The notes beneath the pieces are model-generated. The model searched no databases, had not been told where the DNA came from, and saw only the letters and a list, made by a program, of their open reading frames with translations. A stretch of DNA of 64,000 bases from Pampus argenteus (taxonomy: Eukaryota > Chordata > Actinopteri > Scombriformes > Stromateidae): NCBI GenBank assembly GCA_036937835.1, contig CM072861.1, positions 25,512,001-25,576,000 on the forward strand. Direction: 5' to 3'. Of this stretch, positions 52,450 through 62,189 are shown one piece after another. How positions within the stretch are numbered: the stretch's first letter is position 1; every line of letters starts with the position of its first letter. Both the position numbers and the translations under genes were made by a program.

Positions 52450-52870
52450 AGGGGGAAGTACTGGTGAGTCGTCCCTCTGAACTATTCCTCCGACAACGAT
52501 CCTTATGTCATGTTCAGCTGTTACTGGCAGAGGGTTCCCAAACCCTCGCCACCTTCATTGACTCTGGTTCCAATGTCAGCCTCATCGATAAGGACCTGGC
52601 CCAGCAACTAGGCATCAACTGGATACCACTGCCTGCCCCGGTTCCTGTCAATGCCCTAGATGGTCATCTCCTGGGAAAAGTGACTCACCAGACCACACCC
52701 ATCCGCATGCTTATGTCCGGTAACCACCACGAGACAATCCAGTTTCACATTCTGCTCCCTCTCCCCAAATCCTTCTCATCCTGGGATTCCCGTGGCTCCG
52801 TTGCCATAACCCTCATGTCGACTGGGCTACGGGGTCAATCCTGGGGTGGGGGTCATCTTGTCATCAAGTG
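52450..52870 (+). pseudogene. Gypsy aspartic protease region
   Basis: TLATFIDSGSNVSLIDKDLA carries the active-site D-S-G at about residues 47-49 of the frame, followed by LGINWIPLPAPVPVNALDGH and IQFHILLPLP. The frame shifts after about 52,790. Confidence 0.82.
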
Positions 52871-52934
52871 TGTCTCCAGCAAGCAGCTGCTCCCCAGCTG
52901 TCCCGATGTCCCAGTCCTCTGCCTGACCTGTCAG

Positions 52935-53800
52935 GGATGCCGGTGGAATACCATGACTTCAGGGAGGTCTTCAGCAAGGTTAAGGCAACCTCATTGTCCC
53001 CACACCGGCCATATGACTGTGCCATCGACCTGCACCCCGGCTCTACTCCTCCTAGGGGGCGCCTGTACTCACTGTCAGCTCCGGAGAGGGAGGCCATGGA
53101 GACCTACATTAATGACTCTTTGGCAGCAGGCATTATCTGTCCCTCCTCGTCCCCTGTTAGTGCTGGCTTCTTCTTCGTCCAGAAGAAAGATAAATCTCTT
53201 CGGCCCTGTATTGATTATCAAGGCCTAAATGACATAACTGTCAAGAACCGCTACCCCCTTCCTCTCATCTCCTCTGCCTTTGAGCTCCTGGAGGGGGCCA
53301 CCATATTTTCCAAATTGGACCTTTGCAACGCCTACCATTTGGTCCGCATCCGGGAGGGGGATGAGTGGAAGACAGCCTTCATCACCCCCACTGGACACTA
53401 CGAGTATCTAGTCATGACCTTCGGCCTCACCAACGCCCCTGCTGTCTTCCAGGCCCTGGTTAATGACGTGCTCTGGGACATGTTGAATAAGTACGTGTTT
53501 GTTTAACTGGATGACATACTGATCTTTTCCAAGACCAAGGAGGAACACGTCCACCACGTCCAGGCAGTTCTGCAGCGGCTCCTTGAGAACTCTCTCTTTG
53601 TCAAAGCCGACAAGTGCAAGTTTCACTCCTCCTCTGTGTCCTTCTTGGGTTTCATCGTGGGTCCTGGGAGCATCCAGATGGACCCCGCCAAGGTGTCAGC
53701 TGTCTCAGATTGGCCCACTCCTGACTCTCGCAAACAACTGCAACGGTTCCTGGGCTTCGCCAACTTTTACCGGAGGTTCATCAGGGGTTACAGCATGGTA
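52935..53800 (+). pseudogene. Gypsy reverse transcriptase
   Basis: MPVEYHDFREVFSKVKATSL, YDCAIDLHPGSTPPRGRLYS, LRPCIDYQGLNDITVKNRYP, FSKLDLCNAYHLVRIREGDE and YLVMTFGLTNAPAVFQALVN are RT domains 1 to 4. The frame ends with a TAA at 53,504-53,506 exactly at the first position of the catalytic box, just before LDDILIFSK. Thumb and connection follow (FVKADKCKFHSS, FLGFIVGPGSIQMDPAKVSA). Inactive. Confidence 0.88.
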
Positions 53801-54300
53801 GCCGCTCCTCTCACAGCTCTGACTTCCTCCAAGGTGCCGTGCCAGGGGTCATCCGCAGCCGATGAGGCCTTCCGGTCCCTCAAAGCCAGGTTCACGTCAG
53901 CCCCTATGCCCAAATGCCTGACCCAGAAAGGCAATTTGTGGTGGAGGTGGACGCCTCTGACGTGGGAGTAGGAGGGGTGCTCTCCTAGCGGGCAGCCAAA
54001 GACCAGAAGCTTCATCCATGCGCCTTCTTCTCCCGACGACTGACCCCGGCTGAGAGGAATTTCGACATCGGCAATCGAGAGCTTCTGGCAGTCAAACTGG
54101 CTCTGGAGGAGTGGCGTCACTGGCTGCCGTTTTTGGTCTGGACCGACCACAAAAATCTGGAATACATTCGGTCAGCTAAGAGGCTGAACTCCCGCCAGGC
54201 CAGATGGGCTCTGTTTCTGACCAGATTTCTCCTACCGGCCGGGGTCCCGCAACGTGAAGCCTGATGCCCTGTCCCAGCAGTTTTTGAGAGAAGAGGACTC
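53801..54300 (+). pseudogene. Gypsy RNase H region
   Basis: Pieces in several frames: VVEVDASDVG, then a stop, LHPCAFFSRRLTPAERNFDI, NRELLAVKLALEEWRHWLPF, WTDHKNLEYI and LNSRQARWALFLTRF. Typical of chromovirus-like fish gypsy elements, broken by frameshifts. Confidence 0.8.
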
Positions 54301-55044
54301 GGCTGCCAGTTCCGACACCATTCTCCCCTCCTCTAGTCTGATAGCATCACCCAGCTGGGAGGTGGAGGAAAGAATTAAGGTAGCTCCCCTACGGTCCGAC
54401 GTCCTCCGGTGGGCCCACAACTCCCTGCTTACCTGTCACCCTGGGATCCAGCGGACCAAAGAGGTGGTGCAGCAAAGATTTTGGTGGGCGACTCTGGCTG
54501 AAAACACCCGGGAGTTTGTGAACGCCTGACCAGTCTGCAACCAGCACAAACCCTCACACAAGGCCCCCGCTGGATTCCTGCATCCATTGCCGGTGCCCCA
54601 CCGGCCCTGGTCCCACATCTCCCTAGACTTTGTTACCGGTCTGCCACTGTCCAACGGCCACACCACTATTCTCACAGTGGTAGATCGGTTCAGCAAGATG
54701 GCACATTTCGTGCCCCTGCCCAAGCTTCCCTCAGCCAAGGAGACGGCTGAACTGGTGCTGCTACATGTGTTTCGACTGCATGGATGACAAACTGACGTGG
54801 TCTCCGACCGGGGCCCCCCAATACACCTCCGTTTTCTGGAGGGAGTTCTGCACGCTGGTGGGGGCCACCGTCAGTTTGTCATCCGGGTTCCACCCCCAGT
54901 CCAACGGCCAGTCTGAAAGGATGAATCAGGAGATGGAGACTGCTTTACGCTGCATGGTCTCTCAAAACCCCTCATCCTGGTTCCGACGGCTTCTGTGGGT
55001 GGAATACGCCCATAACACCCTGACCAGCTCTGCAACTGGACTAG
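54301..55044 (+). pseudogene. Gypsy integrase
   Basis: The zinc-binding start (HNSLLTCHPGIQRTKEVVQQ, and a TGA in place of the first cysteine of the CxxC near 54,527), catalytic core pieces (WSHISLDFVTGLPLSNGHTT, LTVVDRFSKMAHFVPL, DRGPQYTSVFWREFCTLVGA, SNGQSERMNQEMETALRC) and WVEYAHNT. One stop lies at 54,785-54,787. The end is cut by the remnant 3' LTR. Confidence 0.86.
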
Positions 55045-55069
55045 TTCTAATTACACCTGTTATAAAACC

Positions 55070-55525
55070 AGCCTAGGGCGGTTCCTTTAATGCCAATTTG
55101 ATATTCCAGTCTCTGTAAGAGAATCTGATGGTCAATGGTGTCAAATGCGGCACTAAGATCTAATAGGACAAGTACAGAGATGAGTCCTTTGTCTGATGCC
55201 ATTAGGAGGTTGTTTGTAACTTTGACTAGTGCAGTCTTTGTGCTATGATTTACTCTAAATCCTGACTGAAACTCCTCGAATAAGCTGTTTGTGTGGAGAA
55301 AATCACATAGCTGATTGGCTACGGCTACGGTGGTTCTCTGTTAGCCTGGCTACAGTGCCAAAGAGAAACCTGGGGTTGTTCTTATTTTCCTCAATTAATG
55401 AAGAATAATAGGCTGTTCTGGCATTACGCAGAGCCTTCCTATAAATTGCAAGATTATTTTGCCAGGCTAGGCGAGATTCTTCCAGTTAGAGGCACGCCAT
55501 TTACGTTCAGATTTACGTGCCTCTA
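55070..55525 (-). pseudogene. LINE RT N-terminal part
   Basis: On the minus strand, FEEFQSGFRVNHSTKTALVK, VTNNLLMASDKGLISVLVLL and DLSAAFDTIDHQILLQRLEY (RT motif A with its aspartate), then GTALGWF up to the gypsy insertion, after which the sequence resumes at 51,109. Confidence 0.82.
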
Positions 55526-55529
55526 CTAT

Positions 55530-56926
55530 TGTAACCCACACAGGTTACTGGAGTGCAGTCCTCTACTCCACCAGAGGGTGGCGCATACGCCACTGTGAAT
55601 CAATTAAGAGACACTCACGCTTTCTCTCTTCTGCTAGAGACATTGCCGAAGACTGGTACGGAAATATCCTCTGAGGGATAGAAAACGATAAAATCCCATA
55701 CCAACTAAATTAATAAATAATACATTTAAACATTTATATTGTTTGTTTGTTAGGTTGAAAAGCTGTGAGAAAGAGAGAGTCGAGCTGCACAAATTTGCTC
55801 GTTCACCAAGATAGCTCCAGTAAGGATGCTAATGCTGTGTCATGTTAACTGTGCTAGCGTCATTATACCGTATTGTACTGTTCTTATTTAAATTCGTATA
55901 AAACCAATCGGAGTTGTGACCCTAACGTTTAGTGTTTGGTATCATATAGACACGGATTCAGATTGTTTTATGTGGTTTTAAATGTTTATAAAAGATCGCT
56001 AATCGTGCTAGCCGCATGCTAATCGCTAGCATGTAAATGTGAACTTGCTTTGGTTAACTCTGCTGCTAACTCAGCTAAGTTAGTCATCTCTGTAACAGTA
56101 TTTACCCTTTTGTTTATCACAGTTAAGATGATGGTAATTTAGTTCATTCAATTGCCAATATATGTTTAATATAAATATGAGAAAATGTAATGATTAAAAT
56201 GTTATTAAGATGCATAAATAGGCTTAAAATGTTAAAAACATAAATATAGATATATACAATATCTGTATAACTTTCATAACCTTAATTTCTATGCTGTGAG
56301 ATGGAAGTACATGATTGACTGATTGAATAATTGTCCATTGGAAGGGACGTATCTTAAGTGATGTGATGTGTATCTATTCATTTACATATTGATTAGAATA
56401 TTTATATCCTTTATAAATGGTTATCACTTGATGGCGGCGAGCCAACCATAGAGTCAGCAGTGACCGGACGGAGAGCCTGTTGTGGCCAGCCGTGGCATCT
56501 TTCGACCCATCACCATCCCATTTCCCTGTTGAAAATCCAGATAAGATCACACATAAACCTACCTACCTAGTGAAGAAAATATACTTTCACACACACACAT
56601 CACCAACTTTCATGGACTCAAGGAAGCAGCTTTATTTTCTTTAAATTCTGCTGAGGGACAATTTGAAATGTATTTATTTTGGGCCCATTAGCGTGCGCCT
56701 GTGCACTTAGGAAGCCGGCTTAGATAGGCAGGGAGTGTAAATGTTTGTTTATGATTTTGTACAATATAGATATACATGTTAAACTTACCTGTTTGTGTTC
56801 TCTGTTCTCTGCTGACCTTTTATTACTTCAGGCTCCGTAGTCGTACCTAGACTTCTGATATTGCCCAGTTTTAAGTAATTGACTAAATTAGTAATCGGTC
56901 CTACTTACCTGGAGACACCGGTTACA
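55530..56926. mobile_element. 1.4-kb solo LTR with CTAT target duplication
   Basis: Ends TGTAACC and GGTTACA are inverted repeats; CTAT flanks both sides (55,526-55,529 and 56,927-56,930). No coding frame longer than a few dozen residues. Most likely a long solo LTR of an unknown family. Orientation not determined. Confidence 0.78.
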
Positions 56927-56930
56927 CTAT

Positions 56931-57566
56931 AGTAATCGTTTCCTTAAATTTGGCTACAGCACTGTCAGATAAACATCTGCTGTAGGAGTTTCTGAAAAAA
57001 GGTTTATAGTCCAGTAATATGAACTCAAAGGTTATTAAAAAATGGTCAGATAGAATAGGATTATGTGGAAAGACTTAGATGATCAATTTCAATGCCATAT
57101 GAGAGTATAAGGTCAAAAGTGTGATTCAGACAATGAGTCGGTTTGTTTACACTCTGACAGAAGCCAATTGAGTCTAACAAAGAGATAAATGCAGTAATAA
57201 GACTATCACTGTGGTTGTCAATATGAATATTAAAATCACCTACAATAATTGCTTTATCTGTTTTAACGACCAAGCCTGATGCAAATTCTGCAAATTCAGA
57301 TAGAAATTCAGAATAAGGACCTGGAGCTCGATATAATATAACAAATAATATTGGCTGTAATGTTTTCCAGGTTGGGTGAGTCAGGCTAAGAACGAGACAT
57401 TTTAAAATGAATTATAATTTAATTTAGGTTTAGGATTAATGAGTAAACTAGAGTCAAATATGGCTCCAACTCCACCACCTCAACCAGTACTTCGAGGAAT
57501 ATGAGTATTACAATGACTGGGGGGAGTGGATTCATTTAAATTAACATATTCATTCCCGGGATGCAT
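56931..57566 (-). pseudogene. LINE endonuclease remnant
   Basis: 57,061-57,273 reads TDKAIIVGDFNIHIDNHSDS, with the GDFNIH motif of apurinic-type endonucleases, and NKPTHCLNHTFDLILSYGI. Upstream pieces (RPGPYSEFLSEFAEF region) are in other frames. Confidence 0.82.
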
Positions 57567-57992
57567 TTAACTATTGTCCCCAGTGTCGCTAACCAGAGTT
57601 GGCCTCTCAGCGGGTGTGTCGCTGAGTGGGGAAAATCTGTTAGATACATGGAGTGGTTGGTGGTGTACCGTAGGCTTCTGTTTGGGGCTATGCCTCCTTC
57701 GAACAGTCACCCAGCCTCCCGGCTGCTCGGGATCTACTGGGGGACGGCTAGCTACAGCTGCCTTCGGTGGTACCGCACCGGCTACAGGGGACTTGCTAAC
57801 TATAGCAGCTACTGATTTTTCGGTGGTGCGGTACCGTGCCTCTAAGTCGCTAAGCCACGCCTCCAGAGCTACAAATAAATTAGATTTAATACATTTACCA
57901 TTTTCGCTAAAGGAGGACGAGGAGTAACTAAACATCTGGCACATGGGGCAGGAGAGAGGAGAAGAGAGAGTGGGAGAGGAGAGAGAAGCCAT
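57567..57992 (-). pseudogene. LINE ORF1-like protein
   Basis: A 141-residue frame: a short coiled segment (LEAWLSDLEARYRTTEKSVA), then a proline-rich part and WVTVRRRHSPKQKP with VSNRFSPLSDTP, a recurring C-terminal motif of fish LINE ORF1 proteins. RNA-binding chaperone role by family. Incomplete. Confidence 0.65.
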
Positions 57993-58600
57993 TTTCTAGC
58001 TAGGCTAGCTAGTGAGACAAACAACGAACTGATAAAAACTATCGAACTGTGGTTGCTAAAGTTAAGAGACCTGTCCGTGTACAAACAGAACAAGTCTATG
58101 TGGTGGTGCAAAGTTGTAAAGACACTCGTCAATGTGAGGAATATATGACAATCTGACTAGGTGAGCAGAACAGAGAGCACCGTTTCAGTAACACCAGTAA
58201 CCGGAAGTGACAGAATACGCTTACCGTAAAGCAGTCAGTGTCCACACTGAATTCTGTTGTGGTGACGACAGGAAAGGATGGCACTAAGTTCAAAATGGAC
58301 GGTCCACTGGGTCGATCTCAGGAGGTGTATGTAGTCCATTTTATTGTCCAAGGAGCGCACATTGGCTAGTACAATGGACGGTAAATCCGGCTTGTGTGGG
58401 TTACTCCCAGTAGTGGGAGTCTGTGTCGAAGCGGGCCGCCGGAGAAGGCTGAGGTTGTGTATCTCCTCAGTGTGTGTCGGGTTTAGTTTCCAAGAAAAAG
58501 TATTGCTAATGTCAAAAAGAGTCCCGCGGCTGTATGTGCGCCTTGGGACGGTCAAACGCGACAAAAACATAGTAAGTAATGAGTAAGTAAGAGTAATTGG
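57993..58600 (-). other. LINE 5' region
   Basis: Remaining 5' portion of the minus-strand LINE. A frame at 58,235-58,570 holds LPSIVLANVRSLDNKMDYIH, an endonuclease-start motif of a LINE of the 2,885-6,179 type, so a second LINE fragment (about 58,200-58,590) may be joined here. Boundaries uncertain. Confidence 0.5.
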
Positions 58601-59230
58601 ATAAGATACGAAACCAGTGCACCCTACTCACCCCATCAGAACGGAACTGCTGAAAGAGGTTGGAGAACCTTATTTGAGCATGCTTTTGGAGAGTAACCTC
58701 TCAAAGCAACTATGGACATATGCTGTACAGACAGCAGGTCAAATCTGCTACAGGTGTTACAGCAAACGTCTAGAGCAGACACCTTATCATGTTTTTACAA
58801 GGAAAACACCTAACCTATCTCACATGCAGATATTTGGTTCTGAATGCTACGTGTATCAGCAGGATAAGAAGAAGCTGGATTCCAGGTGTAAAGAGGGGAT
58901 ATTTGTGGGACAAATATAGTCCAGCATATAATGTCTATTATCCTGAGACAGGAAAAGTCCTTAAACATAGGCTAGTGAAATTTATTCCCAAAGGTAGCGC
59001 AGATAGCCAAACTCAGACAGAATATGACATGAGGGGCAACACTGAGAATTATGAAGATGCTCCACCAAATATAGTCAAACAGGGTCAGGAGAAGCCTAAG
59101 GAGAGCAAAGAGTCCAGTGTTGAGAAGACTGATGAGGCAGGTCCAGCCCAGACATATGGTACTCAGAGAGAACAGGAAGAAAGGAGGTATAAGACAGAGA
59201 AAGGCTCCAGAATACCTAAAAGAGTACCAG
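58601..59230 (+). pseudogene. Copia integrase C-terminal part, copy B
   Basis: The reading resumes with SAPYSPHQNGTAERGWRTLF (integrase core end), then SMLLESNLSKQLWTYAVQTA, TPYHVFTRKTPNLSHMQIFG and ECYVYQQDKKKLD. A 4-base loss near 58,911 breaks KEGIFVG from KYSPAYNVYYPETGKVLKHR. Matches copy A 19,140-19,699. Confidence 0.83.
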
Positions 59231-59294
59231 TGTAGAGCTGAGTGTGATAATGAAGAAAGTGAAAACGTAGATTATTTCTACAGAGTGGCTTACG

Positions 59295-59660
59295 GTGTAC
59301 CTAAAACATTTAGAGAGGCTATGGACTCAAAAAACTCAGTCAAAACTGTGGGCTGACATGATGAAGGAGGAAATTAACTCTTTGTCAGAGAATGAGGCTT
59401 ACACTCTTACTCCACTGCCAAGGGGCAAACAAGCAGTGGGAGGTCGCTGGGTATATGCCATGAAAGAGAGCCCAGATGGTTTTGAGACTTAAAGCCCGAT
59501 ATGTTGCAAAGGGGTATGGCCAGGTGGAAGGGATTGACTATAAAGAGACCTTTTCACCAACAGCCAATATGACCTCTGTCCGAGCATTGATACAGGTAGC
59601 TGTGCAGGAGGATCTTACACTGCACCAAATGGATGTAAAGCTGGGTTGTTAGTAAACTAT
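59295..59660 (+). pseudogene. Copia RT N-terminal remnant, copy B
   Basis: LWADMMKEEINSLSENEAYT and GKQAVGGRWVYAMKESPDGF, then frame changes. The same RT deletion as in copy A follows at about 59,640-59,655. Confidence 0.82.
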
Positions 59661-59847
59661 CCCAACACCTAGCAGAACCGAAACAGCAGCATTGGACTAC
59701 AGCTAAACACCTACTGAGGTATTTAAAGGGTACTGTAAATCAAGAGCTACACTACCAGAAATGTGTGGAAAGACTACAGCTTGAGGGATATAGTGACGCT
59801 GATTGGGCAGCTGATCCAAATGACAGGAGGAGTACAACTGGATACTT

Positions 59848-60305
59848 CTGTATTAGGGCCACTTCTATTCAGTTTATATATGCTTCCTTTAGGGAACATT
59901 ATCAGGAATCATTCAATTAACTTTCACTGTTATGCCGACGACACCCAATTATATTTATCGATCAAGCCTGATGAAACCAATCACTTGACTAGACTTCAAG
60001 CATGCATTAAGGACATAAAAAATTGGATGACCCACAATTTTCTGATGCTAAATTCAGATAAAACTGAAGTTCTCGTAATAGGACCCAAACACCTTAGAAA
60101 CTCTCATTCCAGAGATTTAGCCTTAGACGGGATCACCCTGGCCTCCAGCTCCACCGTAAAAAATCTTGGATTTGTCTTTGATCAGGGTTTGTCCTTTAAT
60201 GACTATATAAAACAACTTTCGAGGACTGCATTCTTCCACTTGCGTAACATTGCCAAAATCAGACGCATCATTTCTCAAGTGGATGCAGAAAAACTAGTCC
60301 ATGAT
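59848..60305 (+). pseudogene. LINE RT C-terminal part
   Basis: Open frame: NFHCYADDTQLYLSIKPDET has the catalytic YADD; FLMLNSDKTEVLVIGPKHLR, LDGITLASSSTVKNLGFVFD and FFHLRNIAKIRRIISQVDAE follow. It is then cut by another insertion. Confidence 0.85.
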
Positions 60306-60566
60306 GTGCACTATGTTTTAATGTTTTATGTTATGGGTGTATGCTCCCTTTAGCATATTTAGTATTTATTTTGATTTTAGCATATGTTTAATTTTATTTA
60401 TTTTAGTACATTTTAATGTCTCAGGTATTTTATTCTTATTTATTCTAGTTATTTTAACACTCACTAGTCACTTTAATGCTAGGATTTTATTGGACTGACT
60501 AGAAGCACTTTCAATCTCGTTGTCCCTGTGACAATGGCAATAAAGATCTATTCTATTCTATTCTAT
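60306..60566 (+). mobile_element. Short LINE 3'-end insertion
   Basis: About 260 bp, AT-rich, ending GACAATGGCAATAAAGATCT and a TATTC repeat, the 3' tail of a 5' truncated LINE. CCATG flanks both sides (about 60,299-60,303 and 60,567-60,571). It interrupts the LINE RT. Confidence 0.72.
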
Positions 60567-61551
60567 CCATGCATTTGTTACTTCTAGGCTGGACTATTGT
60601 AACTCTTTGTTATCAGGCTGCTCAAATAAGTCTCTTAAGAGTTTACAGCTGATTCAGAATGCTGCTGCACGTGTTCTAACAGGAACCAAGATCAGAGATC
60701 ACATCTCTCGCGCTCCCAGGATGGTGGGTTCCTTGTGGTTCCTATAGTGACTAAAAGTAGATTGGGAGCCAGAGCTTTCAGCTATCAAGCTCCTCTTCTG
60801 TGGAATAAACTACCACTCTGTGTTCGGGAGGCAGACACGATCAACACCTTTAAGAGTAGACTTAAGACTTTCCTGTTTGATAAAGCTTATAATTAGGGCT
60901 GGCTCAGGTCATCCCTTAGTTATGCTGCCATAGAACTAGACTGCTGGGGGACTCACATACTCTCTCGCTCTCTCTCTCTCATTCTCTCTCTCTCCTTATC
61001 GATCTATCTAATCCATCTATCTATCATGTTACTAATTAAACTTCTTCCCCGGAGTTTCTGTGCTCTCTCGTCCAGCAGGTTCTTGTGGACTGTGTCTGCT
61101 GCTGTGGTCCTGCGTGGCGTCTACTGCATGTGTTGTCGCCGTCATCATTGTTGCCATATCCCCATTACAGTTTATAGTTATGTAATGATTTGCTGCTACT
61201 GTAATAATTCATCATTCATTGTAACCTATTCTTATCATCTATTGTAATTCATTATTATTCATTGTACAATATGTGGAGTGTACAATATGTGTGTGTTGAT
61301 TTGTTCTGTACATGTGACATCATTGCACGTCTGTCCGTCCTGGGAGAGGGATCCCTCCTCTGTGGCTCTTCCTGAGATTTCTTCCACCTTTTTCCCTGTT
61401 AAAAGGTTTTTTGGTGGGCAAGTTTTTCCTCACTCGAATTGAGGGTCTAAGGACAGAGGGTGTCACTCCCTGTACAGATTGTAAAGCCCTCTGAGACAAA
61501 TGTATTTTGTGATTTTGGGCTATATAAATAAAATTTGATTGAATTTGATTT
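60567..61551 (+). other. LINE RT end and 3' UTR
   Basis: Starts with the end of RT (VTSRLDYCNSLLSGCSNKSL type, then LQLIQNAAARVLTGTKIRDH), followed by a non-coding 3' UTR with a CT/GATA microsatellite at 60,960-61,025. Confidence 0.75.
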
Positions 61552-61940
61552 ATACTGTTTCAGCTTAACTGAGAATGGACCAGTCATATCTTGGAAAAGT
61601 AGGAAACAGCCAACAGTGGCACTATCAACCTGTGAAGCTGAGTATATGGCCTTAGCAGCCACAACTCAAGAGAGTATGTACTTAGTACAACTACTCAAGG
61701 GACTGGATAGTAGCAATGAGCATGCACCAGTCAAGATATATGAGGACAACCAGGAGGCGATAGCTCTATCAAAGAAGCAAACATGTGGATATAAAATATC
61801 ACTTTGTAAGGTCTGCACACACAGAAGGGAAAATATCCATAGAGTACTGCCCTACTGTGGACATGGTAGCTGATGTTCTTACCAAGCCAGTGTCAAAGGC
61901 TAAGTTTGACAGGTTCAAGGGATATTTGTTTGGAGAGTAA
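61552..61940 (+). pseudogene. Copia RNase H, copy B
   Basis: CFSLTENGPVISWKSRKQPT, CEAEYMALAATTQESMYL and YEDNQEAIALSKK; then a 14-bp loss against copy A (after 61,776) shifts the frame. The first part (LEGYSDADWAADPNDRRSTT) is at 59,775-59,841 on the other side of the LINE. Confidence 0.84.
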
Positions 61941-62081
61941 TGTGAAACAGCAGATGAAAATGTTCTTTGTTGGTTAAGAGCACTGCCAATATGCAAAGTG
62001 TTTTATTTTATTTTGAAGTATGCACATTTAGGTTATTGCTTATCACTATAAGAGAGCTATAAACATGTCTTTGTGAGGGAG

Positions 62082-62189
62082 TGTTAAGCATATGTAATGT
62101 GAATGGCAAAGCCATGTTATGCAGCTTTAATATTATAGTGACATTATGTGCCTGCGCGCATGGGATGCTGTTATGAGCATGTGCAAATA
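62082..62189 (+). repeat. Copia 3' LTR, partial, copy B
   Basis: Starts TGTTAAGCATATGTAATGTG and ends GCAAATA at the LINE tail, as in copy A. Confidence 0.88.

Larger units (their letters stand above)
51115..55064 (+). mobile_element. Ty3/gypsy-type retrotransposon, decayed
   Basis: 5' LTR 51,115-51,620, gag, protease, RT, RNase H and integrase in canonical order, and a 3' LTR reduced to about 20 bp. Target duplication AAACC at 51,110-51,114 and 55,065-55,069. A 5S-derived SINE fragment sits just after the LTR where the primer site should be. Several stops and frameshifts. Inserted in the LINE RT. Confidence 0.9.
48999..58600 (-). mobile_element. LINE inserted in copia, carrying three further insertions
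   Basis: On the minus strand: ORF1-like region and endonuclease (58,600-56,931), RT start (55,525-55,070), RT middle and end (51,109-50,311), and 3' UTR to 48,999 with an AAATC-type tail. A GATA/GA microsatellite lies at 49,455-49,530. Breaks are at 55,530-56,926, 51,115-55,064 and 49,810-50,310. RT motifs DLSAAFDTIDH and GVPQGSVLGPLLF are readable across the breaks. The clade is not assigned; it differs from the other LINEs here. Confidence 0.8.
59847..61551 (+). mobile_element. LINE inserted in copia RNase H, 5' truncated
   Basis: It starts within RT (SVLGPLLFSLYMLPLGNIIR) and runs to a 3' UTR ending in TATATAAATAAAATTTGATT. Target duplication ATACT at 59,842-59,846 and 61,552-61,556; copy A has the empty site at 20,307-20,311. 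Same family as 48,999-58,600, in opposite orientation. Confidence 0.9.
47768..62189 (+). mobile_element. Copia element, copy B, split by stacked insertions
   Basis: Same element as 18,427-20,957. Pieces: 5' LTR from 47,768; gag to about 48,998; then a minus-strand LINE (48,999-58,600) with its own inserts; integrase end and RT start (58,601-59,841); a plus-strand LINE (59,847-61,551); RNase H (61,552-61,940); 3' LTR 62,082-62,189. Confidence 0.88.

Noticed and set aside
52935..53506. Active gypsy RT
   Set aside because: Stop codon at the catalytic box and further lesions in gag and integrase.
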